In this document: piece after piece, positions 32,493 through 41,342 of the stretch
Numbering within the stretch: position 1 is the stretch's first letter
Layout: each line of letters opens with the position of its first letter
Origin: Bryopsis sp. KO-2023
Lineage: Eukaryota > Chlorophyta > Ulvophyceae > Bryopsidales > Bryopsidaceae
DNA: 64,000 bases
Assembly: GCA_030272585.1 (NCBI GenBank)
Contig: BSYQ01000015.1
Coordinates: 1,116,001-1,180,000, forward strand
Direction of reading: 5' to 3'
The notes under the pieces: generated by a model
The model's database searches: none
What the model was told of the DNA's origin: nothing
What the model saw: only the letters and a program-made list of their open reading frames with translations
Position numbers and translations under genes: made by a program

Positions 32493-33179
32493 ATGTTTCG
32501 AGGGGCGTCGATAGTAGTTGTCGTGGCAGTGCTTTCGATGAGCTGCTTTTCTGAAGGGGACGTAATTTTTCGAGCCAAGAAGACGGCCCCGGGGAAGAAT
32601 GAAGAGGGAGCATCGGACCAAACACCTGTACCTCCTGAATCGCCCGAGGTGGATGAGCTGCCCCCAACCCCAACATCGCTTCCCCCAGATTTCCCGTTTC
32701 CTCCGGAATTAGGTCTGACCTGTCGTGTTGAGAGGGGGTTCATCCGTGAGGGCTCCACGTTCAACGATCCGAGCAAAACCATTACGGGCTCACCGGAGGA
32801 GTGCTGCGCTATTTGCGGTCTGGACGATAATTGCATCGTCTGGACGCGGAACAGAGTAAACGGAGCGTGTAGTCTGAAGTTTGAAATGGTGGAGTTGAAC
32901 CGCAATCATGATTTCGACAGCGGGGTGATTGGCGGCGCGCCGGCGGCTCAGGATATTCCTGAGGATACGGCGTGCGTTGCGGAGCGTGGGGTTGAGTTCA
33001 CGGGGGAGGTCCTGTCTGAATCCGAGACGGAGACGGTCGATGAGTGCTGTAGGATGTGTGAAAACAATGGCGATTGTTTCGCGTGGAGCCGCGATAGATC
33101 GTCAGGGGTCTGCTCCCTTAAGCAGAGCTTCGACGGCCGCAATCCAACGGAAAATGTGGATGGAGGGACCATTTTTTGA
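32493..33179 (+). CDS. Secreted protein with two PAN/Apple-type domains
   Basis: Single exon, 228 residues. Signal peptide at residues 1-22 (MFRGASIVVVVAVLSMSC), a Pro/Glu-rich spacer to about residue 72, then two cysteine-rich modules. Module 1 includes LTCRVERGFIREGSTF, PEECCAICGLDDNCIVWTRN and GACSLKF. Module 2 includes ACVAERGVEFTGEVL, VDECCRMCENNGDCFAWSRD and GVCSLKQ. The CC-x2-C-x5-C-x-W and terminal C-S-L pattern is characteristic of PAN/Apple domains, which bind carbohydrate or protein outside the cell. It is intronless, unlike most neighbours, and sits between the peroxiredoxin-like gene and the lipoxygenase. The domain call is good; the ligand is unknown. Confidence 0.85.
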   Translation: MFRGASIVVVVAVLSMSCFSEGDVIFRAKKTAPGKNEEGASDQTPVPPESPEVDELPPTPTSLPPDFPFPPELGLTCRVERGFIREGSTFNDPSKTITGSPEECCAICGLDDNCIVWTRNRVNGACSLKFEMVELNRNHDFDSGVIGGAPAAQDIPEDTACVAERGVEFTGEVLSESETETVDECCRMCENNGDCFAWSRDRSSGVCSLKQSFDGRNPTENVDGGTIF

Positions 33180-34167
33180 AGTGGTGAATTCAATAGCTGA
33201 ACTGAATAATAAATTAGCAATCAGGAGAGGGATATATTCCCATGTCAGACACTGGGAGTTGCTCTCCAGATCATAGGTCCTGCTGTAGATATGTGAGTTT
33301 ATCTCTAGGGGGTTAAAACACTGATTTTTGTTTGGTTGGTGACGCAGCTTTCAAAAAATACCTGTCACTTCAGGTGATATGAGCATTTTTGAATGTTAGG
33401 AGGGAGGAGAGGAAGCATGGTTTTTTTTTTGGTTTTTTTTTCCGAAATGCCATTAATGGTAGTGTATTTTTCTGCTGGGCTGTAACAAGCTTCAAGATTC
33501 GATTGTGCTTGAACACGAACGAGAAAATGTGTGTGTGTTTTTTGGAAGAATGGCTCCAATCAACCCAACATACCATTCTGCAAACCCCCCTCTAAAAAAA
33601 ATTGAAAGCAAATTTTTTTGCATGTCCAGGATTCCAAGCTTGGTATTGGTATTAATACCAGTATAATATTTTATGATACAATATAATTTATATTAAAATA
33701 TTTGTAGAATGGAAAAGGTATTAAAATATTTGTGGGTGAATGCTCCAATAGATATTTATTGGTAAAAAACCTTGTCCCCCCAAGTGCTTTCTTCCAAGAA
33801 AAACACAATCTTATGAAAATGGTGCAGGTTGATTTTTGTGTCTGCGTGATCTCCAATGAAGAAAATTGACAACGTGATTGAATGGCACATGGGGGTTCGA
33901 TGGCCTCTGTAGTTTTTAATGTAAATGTTGTTTGTTTGTTTGTAGTTTTCAATCGTTCGTTGGTTGGTTTGACCTCGAACTGGTTGTATGCTATGTTTTG
34001 AGGGGTACCCCTCTCACACACATAAAAGATTGGAGGCTAGAGACCCGTGAAACATGGCTCCTTGTGTGTATTGATCGCTGCGGAATCTATTACAGCTTGG
34101 AGAGAACTCGCATCCTGCCCACACGGACTCTTCCCTTTCAAAACTGGAAAAAAAAACTTCCCTGACG
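33180..34167. other. Intergenic between convergent genes, no gene
   Basis: 3' regions of the PAN-domain gene and the lipoxygenase face each other here. AT-rich, with no supportable open frame. Confidence 0.5.
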
Positions 34168-36726
34168 TCATATCGATATGCTTTTCGGTACACCCCGGTT
34201 AGTTCTGCCAGGTCCTGAACAGGGAAGCAGCAGGGTGTATGGCAATCCATAAGGTCCGATTCTGGAAGGATATTTGGGCGACAGGTTGTTTTCCTCTATC
34301 TTTCCTTCAACTTCTTCCACGTCGCTTTGGAATCTCTTGAACGCCGCCACCGCCGGCGCGTCCACCAGCCAATGATTAAACTCCTGGCCAAGGTATGTTT
34401 CGTCCGAAGTGTGCGAAGAGAGCAGCTCCAGGGTGCTGATGGTCATCGCGGTCGCAATAGGTGGGGGTAACTGGTCGAGCAAAGCCCTCTCGCTTCCCTG
34501 CAAGGTAATTCTCACTGGTGTCAAAACGCTGGGAGGTTTCCCAAACAGCCGATAGAATGTTTTTTTGTTTTTTTTCACAGGTGGAATTCGAACTGAGGTG
34601 GGTGGCCCGTTTGAAACAGCTTGTCTGCCCAACCAATAATTACAAAATAGAAAAAGGAGGGCGATTACTGCACAGGTTTCTTTCCTTCCACCCACATCGT
34701 CGTCTGGCATCCTGGTTCTGGCCATTGTTGGCTGATTCGGCATGTATCCTCCGTAGGCGTATTGTCCAAAATTCACCGCTGCGTGGTGACCAGAAGCCAT
34801 CCAAATGGTAGTCACCAGAATGAGGGTTAGATCAGCAACCGTCTCCAGTTTGGGCCAAATATCTTCCTCCGCCGCCACCAACAACAAATCCCCATGCCCT
34901 TTCGTCTTGATCTCGTTCCACCAAAGATGCAAACTGGCGTCTTCCTTTATGTCTTTGGTGTCTTTATAGTAGATGCACAAATAGGTTGCAACCCATCTCT
35001 CCAACGCTCCCCAGATGAGCAGACCGTCATTTGCATAAGGATAGTCTCCCATCACCAGCTCAATCTTTTCTTTGCCTTTCCTCCTAGCCATTTTTCTTCT
35101 CAGCAAGTCTTCGGGCAAGCCTTGGCTTTTGAACCTCCAGGTCGTCTTGTATATCTCCGAACATACCTCCATCGCATATTTTCCAGCTGTGAATGTCTGC
35201 TCCACGATTCCATTCGCACTGATGAGCACAGATCGCGCTTTGGAATTGATTGCCAAAGTGTCTTTGAAGTATGGGACGAGCAAGCGGAATATCGGGTGCA
35301 TGGCGCTGAAATGTCTGTGCGTCGCAATGATGAAAGGTTCAATTACACAATGACTTCGCAGCCAATGGCTCCCGAGCTGGTGAACGGCACTGTCTGCGGC
35401 CAAGAAATGGGCTTTGGCGGCCATCCACACCCACTTGGGGTGTTTTGGAGTGTAAACTTTACTCTCCTCGTTCTGCACGCTCAGCTCGATCGCTACTGGC
35501 ATCAAGTGGCTTTTGTCGTCCAGGAACAGAAGGCAGCGGATGGCGTATTGGAAACGCCCTTCCTGGCTGTTGATCTTTGGGCCCATGGTGTAAAACGGCT
35601 CAAAATAGTCTACCACGAACAACCTTCCCTTTTCCCTCAGTCGCTCCGTTAAAGTATTTGACCCAAGCAAGGAAGCGTCGATGTATTCGTCGCTAAAAGC
35701 ACAGTTTTCTGGCAGCTCCGTCACACCCTCAATAGCACAAGGATTCATTCCTGCAATTCTTTGACGTCCGAACTCCTCATCTGATGTCAAGGCGCCCTCC
35801 CTATTGTTCCACACTTCCGGAATTGGAAAGTCAAGCAGCTCAGGTGGAAAAACCGTCTCGATCGAATCGCCTGTCCCCCCTGCGTAGAGACCATCGATAT
35901 CTTTCAAGCTCGCAAATGACTTCGCCTCAGGATTCCCCATCAAACCGACAAGCGCTTTTAATCTAGCTAGGGAAGGGCTCGTGAGTATCTCTCTGCTCTT
36001 CTCGGGCAGAAACTCCTCGTCATCCGGCACCCAAAAAGCTGCAGGAAAGGGCGGTCTAAACTCATTCCCGTCCTCATCCAATGGGCGGCCTGTTCGCAGC
36101 CGCCTTGGGTACGGATGCTTTCCCGAACCTCCCAATATTGGTCGCATCTCTCCGTCCAACCCTTGCCCCAGGTCACTGTACACATCGTAGTCATACGCCC
36201 TATCCCCTGGCTTCCTCTCCCCCGTGCCATCCCCCCTCAGTTCGTGAAGCTCGTTTTTCCGAACGTTGAATATCGCCTTTGGTGTTCTCTGTGGTAGATA
36301 AGTTCCAGCGTAAAACATTCTGACGGCTTGACCCCTTCGTATCCATGAGTGGCAGGGAAGCATCGCGGTCGATCTCAATCCCGGCCTGTTGTCCTTAATT
36401 TCAATAGAGTTGAAAAATATTCGGGAAGTTTCAGCCCCCGTCTCAGTTTGATCCATAGACACTGCCACCGCTGCAGGATGACCATAATCAGCAGGTATTT
36501 CCACTGTTCCAGTGAGAACCTTGTTGTTTAGCTTGTAAAACATGGTCGTGGGGGTCGCCACGCTTTCTAACCCGTGCCTATCCATCACTATAATGACACA
36601 GTGATTGGCGTCGGTTATATCCCCGTGCTCCATGTCGAATTTTAGCGTAACATGAACAACTCCCGCTGCCTGTGCATCCTTGTCGTTCTGTAATGCAGAA
36701 TCGACGATAGAGCTGCAAGCCCCCAT
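34168..36726 (-). CDS. Plant-type lipoxygenase, intronless
   Basis: Non-heme-iron dioxygenase that inserts O2 into polyunsaturated fatty acids; 852 residues, close to plant lipoxygenases. A divergent PLAT/LH2-like N-terminal domain covers about residues 20-145. Plant hallmarks follow: TYLPQRTPKAIFNVRKNELH, LRGDGTGERKPGDRAYDYDV, HPYPRRLRTGRP and GKYAMEV. Iron ligands are all present: H472 and H477 (HRHFSAMHP), H648 and N652 (HHAAVNFGQY) and the C-terminal I852 (GVPKSISI). The LISANG segment holds Ala at the S/R stereo-determinant position. The protein starts MGACSS, a consensus-like N-myristoylation plus palmitoylation signal, instead of a transit peptide, suggesting membrane attachment from the cytosol. 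It has no introns although most neighbours do, so retro-insertion or transfer is possible. Family call is very firm; regiospecificity is not readable. Confidence 0.96.
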   Translation of the reverse strand: MGACSSIVDSALQNDKDAQAAGVVHVTLKFDMEHGDITDANHCVIIVMDRHGLESVATPTTMFYKLNNKVLTGTVEIPADYGHPAAVAVSMDQTETGAETSRIFFNSIEIKDNRPGLRSTAMLPCHSWIRRGQAVRMFYAGTYLPQRTPKAIFNVRKNELHELRGDGTGERKPGDRAYDYDVYSDLGQGLDGEMRPILGGSGKHPYPRRLRTGRPLDEDGNEFRPPFPAAFWVPDDEEFLPEKSREILTSPSLARLKALVGLMGNPEAKSFASLKDIDGLYAGGTGDSIETVFPPELLDFPIPEVWNNREGALTSDEEFGRQRIAGMNPCAIEGVTELPENCAFSDEYIDASLLGSNTLTERLREKGRLFVVDYFEPFYTMGPKINSQEGRFQYAIRCLLFLDDKSHLMPVAIELSVQNEESKVYTPKHPKWVWMAAKAHFLAADSAVHQLGSHWLRSHCVIEPFIIATHRHFSAMHPIFRLLVPYFKDTLAINSKARSVLISANGIVEQTFTAGKYAMEVCSEIYKTTWRFKSQGLPEDLLRRKMARRKGKEKIELVMGDYPYANDGLLIWGALERWVATYLCIYYKDTKDIKEDASLHLWWNEIKTKGHGDLLLVAAEEDIWPKLETVADLTLILVTTIWMASGHHAAVNFGQYAYGGYMPNQPTMARTRMPDDDVGGRKETCAVIALLFLFCNYWLGRQAVSNGPPTSVRIPPVKKNKKTFYRLFGKPPSVLTPVRITLQGSERALLDQLPPPIATAMTISTLELLSSHTSDETYLGQEFNHWLVDAPAVAAFKRFQSDVEEVEGKIEENNLSPKYPSRIGPYGLPYTLLLPCSGPGRTNRGVPKSISI

Positions 36727-37917
36727 CTCTTGAGTAGTCCGCTGTGCTCTGTGTGTTTTTTCTCACTCGAAACGAAAATCTGTTGCGTGCGAGCTCGAAT
36801 GTCCTCTGCCCCCCCCCTGGTCCGTTACATAACCGTTTATGACTGTTTTTGACCGTGATTCTTTTTCTGTGTCATTTTCCTTTTCTGTGTGACGATGGTG
36901 ACGGCCTCTTTTTTTTCTTTTTCTTTCAAAAAACTAGCTGGTAAGGCTACACAAAAAATCCCCAGAAACCTACTATAATGTACTTCCCCGCGTCTACACA
37001 CTATTTTCTAACCCCACAAAGGTTTCTTCGCCCTCTTTTCTCGTGTACCGTGTTCTGCACACAATTTCTTGGATTTTGCTTTCAGTTGATTGGATAGGTT
37101 GATTAAAGCGATAAACCTTGCTGGCTAATGCTTTTTCTTTGCAATCCCCCGATGCTGTAGGCCCTGGCCTGGCATGTCTTGCAATATTTTTGGGCGGTGG
37201 AGTTCAACAAGGTTGAGACGATCCAGACTCGACAAGGGGGGTCTATCCCGAGCCATCGTTTGTGATCAAAGTTTAACCCCCGTTTTCAACTAAAGGTTTA
37301 TGTGAACGATCGCCAATTTTGTGGTGTCCAGAGTCTCTATCATTACAAGTTTCACGATTTGATTTCTTTCTTTGTACAAAGCCACACTGGTGAACGTACG
37401 TCCGATTCCAACCCCGTCCATCAAACCGAAAAACTCTGTCCCCTAACTACAACCACCAACAACAACAACAGATGTGTTTCTAATTTTGAACTAAAACCTA
37501 TCGATAAGAAAATAACCCCAAGTCATGAAAAAGGGGGAAAAAAACACTTTGCATCTACAGAACTTCCCAAACCCCATTGAGAAACGACGTTCTGACACTA
37601 CAACTAACCAGGAAACCCCTGTCACAATCTTTGGAAGCCCCCTGTTATAATATATAACAGTCTCTGCCAACATTGCTCTCCACCAAACAACTGACAAGAT
37701 CCTCCAATTAACCATACCTGGGCTGAAAAATCACACTTCCAGATCAACATATTAATAGGGCTAGTAAGGCTCCAAATCCCATCATTGAACCCTCCATAAA
37801 AACTACCCAACTAGAAAATCTTCATGCACTTTTCATGTTGGCACCTACACTCAATTGAATTTCTATTTATACATAAATATATTGAATGGAATATTAATCA
37901 ATCATCCCCCCAACCTG
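36727..37917. other. Intergenic, lipoxygenase promoter side
   Basis: Upstream of the lipoxygenase on the minus strand, ending at the 3' side of the cysteine-rich gene. Contains a CAACAA run near 37455 and no supportable gene. Confidence 0.5.
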
Positions 37918-38438
37918 TTAAACACTGCATTCACCACTCGATGCCAAAAAATAATGATCAACGCAACCCTTCCCTGAGCAGGTCGTAGCAATAAACTTCA
38001 ATGCCGGTTTACCAGGTCTGAAACATGGCCGATCGATTTCTATATCTGACTCCTCTTCGACAGGTGCATACACAAACAGCCTACTCAAGCAGACCTTATC
38101 CATCGTGCCATCCAATGGCAGCCCCGCCAAAATGAGAACTTCGATCTGTCCCAGTACGATTCTGTACAAAGGGGTCGATGAAATTGAGCTGAGGGCTGCC
38201 GTCCCAGTCAGACATGGAGTGTAGACGCCGGTTTCAGGTGATTTTCCTCTTCCGGGGAATTCTGAACACCTGATTGGGTCGAGGGCTGGTGTGGAGCTCA
38301 GCAGGGTGTATGGGTCGATGGCCTTTGGAACAGAAATGATTCTCGAGCAATACGTCATTGTTGCATTTATGGGGCGTCCTGAGCAGAGCAACCATCGGTG
38401 GATTAGAAGAAAAAAAAAAGGAAAAAAAACATGCTCAT
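37918..38438 (-). CDS. Cysteine-rich secreted protein, copy B of a tandem pair (start uncertain)
   Basis: Paralogue of the gene at 38789. Shared pattern: TYCSR near the start (TYCGR in the partner), scattered single cysteines, then KFIATTCSGKGCVDHYFLAS (KFLARTCTSRGCRNHFFLAA in the partner) and a final Cys. Family unknown to me. The 5' end is ambiguous. An ATG at 38438 begins a perfect signal-peptide-like run (MSMFFF...LIHRWLLCSG), but it is out of frame by one base within two poly-T tracts. Alternatively an acceptor CTGCTCAG at 38379 opens the exon and an upstream exon is missing. A homopolymer length error or allele would restore a simple secreted protein of about 170 residues. Confidence 0.6.
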
Positions 38439-38788
38439 CTTGGGAAGCGATATGTGGATGCGAACTAAACTCTTTTTCCGTTTTGTGTCGTTTCTAAAAG
38501 GGAGCTTAGACTTTTTTGGGTTATTTTTTTAAAGATTAGATTTTGGGTAATCTAACGCACGCATCCACTGATATAGATTTTGGCCTTGAATTTTTGACAC
38601 CCGTCCCGAATTGAAAAAATGAGTTCTGGCCAAATTGAACATTTGTTGATCTTTTCGAGAATACGGCCCCAATCTTGACAAAAATCATTTCCGGGTAAAG
38701 TGAGTGTCAGTAAAAAAAACTAGTTCACCTGAAAAAGTTATTTTTGAATACTTTTTTGCCACACTTCCACTAACGAATGTTTCTATTT
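38439..38788. other. Intergenic, no gene
   Basis: Between the tandem cysteine-rich genes. Contains the short repeated motif CATCCACTGATATAGA at 38562 (also at 12303) and a small hairpin near 38536-38555 (TTAGATT/AATCTAA). Confidence 0.45.
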
Positions 38789-39490
38789 TTATTCAACAGC
38801 TAGCAGCAACCCAGCCTCACCTCTGTTCGGTGAGGGAGCAGTGGGAATCTTTGAGCTTTGGAGTATCGATCCTTTCCATCCCATGGGAATTCCAGCAACT
38901 GCAAAGCTCAGCTCGTTTTCCTCCAAAACCTCGGGTTCGCCACATGCTCCGATCGCCGCCAAAAAAAAGTGATTTCTGCAACCCCTGGAGGTGCATGTCC
39001 TCGCCAGAAACTTCGCCGCCGGTTCCAATCTGTGGAAACACACGATCGCTGGCGGCGCTCCCCCCGTCTCCCCGTCGGGCTCCGTTGTCGAGTCCGTCAA
39101 ATCGCTCCTCATGCAGATTCCTCGGACGCGATCAGGTTCCAAGAACGCCGAGACTTGCCCTGTAACATTGCCGATTTCCACTCCGAACAGCGGGGCGGAC
39201 TCGCCGTCTCGCAAAACGATTTCGTTCACGGAGCATTTGGTGTAGCTTTCACCCTCCACTCGGTACCTCTCCGGGTTCGTTATGCAGCCGGCGGGGTCTG
39301 CCGAGGAATTGAGCAAGACTTTCGGCGACAACTCATCGCTGATGGAAACAGCCCGTCCGCAATAAGTGATTCGCTTGGGCTCCTCGACCGTCGTTTGACA
39401 GTGAACCATAAACGACTCGACCCAAACCAGCACCACCAACAATCTCCACAACACCCTCGCTGGACCTATGGTCGATTCATCTCGACCCAT
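38789..39490 (-). CDS. Cysteine-rich secreted protein, copy A of a tandem pair
   Basis: Single exon, 233 residues from the ATG at 39490. A positively charged start is followed by a signal peptide (RVLWRLLVVLVWVESFMVHC). The mature domain, about 150 residues, carries TYCGRAVSIS, a series of isolated cysteines (GCITN, KCSVNE, GICMRS, VCFHRL) and the signature ARTCTSRGCRNHFFLAAIGA. This signature is shared with copy B, 0.35 kb downstream on the same strand. The last 45 residues after the signature are not shared. No known family recognised; spacing suggests four disulfides. Probably an extracellular or surface protein produced by tandem duplication. Confidence 0.75.
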   Translation of the reverse strand: MGRDESTIGPARVLWRLLVVLVWVESFMVHCQTTVEEPKRITYCGRAVSISDELSPKVLLNSSADPAGCITNPERYRVEGESYTKCSVNEIVLRDGESAPLFGVEIGNVTGQVSAFLEPDRVRGICMRSDLTDSTTEPDGETGGAPPAIVCFHRLEPAAKFLARTCTSRGCRNHFFLAAIGACGEPEVLEENELSFAVAGIPMGWKGSILQSSKIPTAPSPNRGEAGLLLAVE

Positions 39491-40548
39491 TCCTTCGATC
39501 AGAATATTTGCAGTCACTCAATATTCTTACAGCACTTCGCGCGTTTTGGTGGCGTCGCAAGATCTTCCATTGCAGTCCAGCCACAACTATCGTTTTGCGC
39601 GAATGATCTGAGAACTGAAGGCAGACCTGACATCTCGAAGAAGCAGACCGGCAGCCAGCGCATTGGGTTGTGCTGTTGGCGGTTCCCAGCAGGGCGGGTT
39701 TTATCAGGGGTGCGCGCTTTGATCGTGACTAGGCCGCAATTAGATGGCATTATGAATGCATTATTTCGAAACTGGGTTTTCCTTGGCCTGAAAATATGCT
39801 AGGGGTGTTTCATCATTTCGGTTCCTGAACAGCCGAAAGAGAAACAAATTTGTTTCTTTAAAGGTGGTAAAGACCCTAAGATAGGCGCGCAACGATATCA
39901 GAAATTTATTATATGTATAATAAATCGTGTAATAAAGCCTTGAAGCAGCGCATCAAGGCTGCGCAAATCCCAGAGTCGGGCTCATTACCCAGCATCTGCA
40001 TCGTGAGAAACAAATCCAGAGCTTTCTCTGCGCCGCCCCGTGGTCCATTGAAGAAATGGAGGAAATATATATATATTGTCTGCCTCACTGAGATCAACAT
40101 AGCTGTTGTTATACATTGTTACCCTCTGATTTTGCTGTTCAACCCATCCAATCTCTTACACCAGCCCTAATGGACACAATCAGCATGATGCATACAGGCT
40201 GCATACACCAAATCACCAAATGCCCCCTGCAACTTGTTCATAACTCACAACCCAGCAACGTCTGCAGGGCAGCAAAGATGGGGCTGGCCATCTTCGCTGT
40301 CACAGCCGACCTGTAACATCCTCACATTTCAACTCCTCACAAACGCCTGTGGCTGTGGCACTCTCTCAGGCTGCCTCACTGCCATGACCCCCCCCCAAAA
40401 AAAAATAAAATAAAAAACTTGTGAATTCTCTTAGCGTTCAACACGTGCGCATCATGGCTCATGCACAACACTTCTTTCTTCTCCCCCATCCATCCCGCGA
40501 GGCAGACTCCAAAGCCTTGCCTTGCTCGATTGCCCACCCCAGTGCCAA
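39491..40548. other. Intergenic with a PPR-like fragment
   Basis: Apart from the PPR-like piece at 39945-40047 and weak coding-like echoes near 40290-40310 (minus strand AKMASPIFAALQTLL), nothing supportable is present. A short ATAT run lies at about 40067-40077. Confidence 0.4.
39945..40047 (-). pseudogene. Pentatricopeptide-repeat (PPR) fragment
   Basis: The minus strand reads AEKALDLFLTMQMLGNEPDS followed by GICAALMRCFKALLH, which fits one PPR motif (ALxLFxxMxxxGxxPD, then a second helix). PPR proteins bind organellar RNA. Only one clear repeat is visible, no start or splice structure can be assembled, and flanking sequence is AT-rich, so this is most likely the remains of a PPR gene. Confidence 0.45.
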
Positions 40549-40755
40549 TCAGTAAGGATACCAGGTAACGATTCTGCTACCCTTGTCCCATGCAACCGAA
40601 TAGGTTTTACACTCTGCTACTTGATCGCAAACTTGCTTCCCGTACTGCATCCCATATCTAACAGAGCCCGCCATTCGCTCTACTGGGCCAGCCAAGCAGC
40701 ACTGCAAACCAATCAAGAACACGAGCGCAGCAAACACATACACAGCTGACTTCAT
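40549..40755 (-). CDS. Small secreted peptide, 68 residues
   Basis: The ATG at 40755 starts a textbook signal peptide (MKSAVYVFAALVFLIGLQCC, cleavage likely after LAG). A 45-residue mature peptide follows with two cysteines (VCDQVAECKTYS) and an aromatic C-terminus (IVTWYPY). A donor-like GTATCC just before the stop means a further exon cannot be excluded. No family recognised. It belongs to the run of secreted-protein genes between the two peroxiredoxin-like paralogues. Confidence 0.6.
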   Translation of the reverse strand: MKSAVYVFAALVFLIGLQCCLAGPVERMAGSVRYGMQYGKQVCDQVAECKTYSVAWDKGSRIVTWYPY

Positions 40756-41342
40756 CTTTGTGTAGCCTGTCCTATTCTCTTTCCACTCGTGCTGTTTTCA
40801 GGGAGAGCGCTCAGTAGTGCAGCCAATATTGCGACCCTGCTCAATAAATTGCTCAATAAATGCACGCTCAGGGTGAATCTACCATCCACAGAGATTGTAC
40901 CACAAAGTTGTTGCTTTCGGATTCTCAGATCGGACGCACACAAGGGACACTGTCTGTCCGGCAAACACCCAAGAAAATCTTGAAAAAATCTGACGCATGT
41001 GCGTCCATCTCGCAACCAGTGGGGCTCAGTAGCACTGGCTCGACTAACCCTCCAACTTGCTCAACTTCATTGTTTTTGCCTAGGCCCTTTCTGGAACTCA
41101 TAAGACTTCGATATGTTTAGTTATAGTTTTCCAAAACGATAACAGCAACTAGCCGTCGCTACGAACGGGAATTCTGTTGGTTTGAAGCAACCGAAATGTT
41201 ATCAACTACATGTACTTTGAGCAGTTGCCAACTGCCTGCAGCCCCGAATCGTTCAAAGGGGACCTTCCTCCCCGTTTTTTGACCAGTGTATTCTTCACCT
41301 CTTCTTGTAAACACTTTCTCTGCACCCGTATTATCTTTCGAA
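40756..41342. promoter_or_regulatory. Divergent upstream region, small secreted peptide / copy 2 of the fusion gene
   Basis: 587 bases between two divergent starts; contains a direct duplication TGCTCAATAAAT at about 40838-40861. No defined promoter element is visible. Confidence 0.4.

Noticed and set aside
38858-39802. 314-codon plus-strand open frame
   Set aside because: Antisense to the cysteine-rich secreted gene, with no domain; the minus strand has a signal peptide and a paralogue next door.
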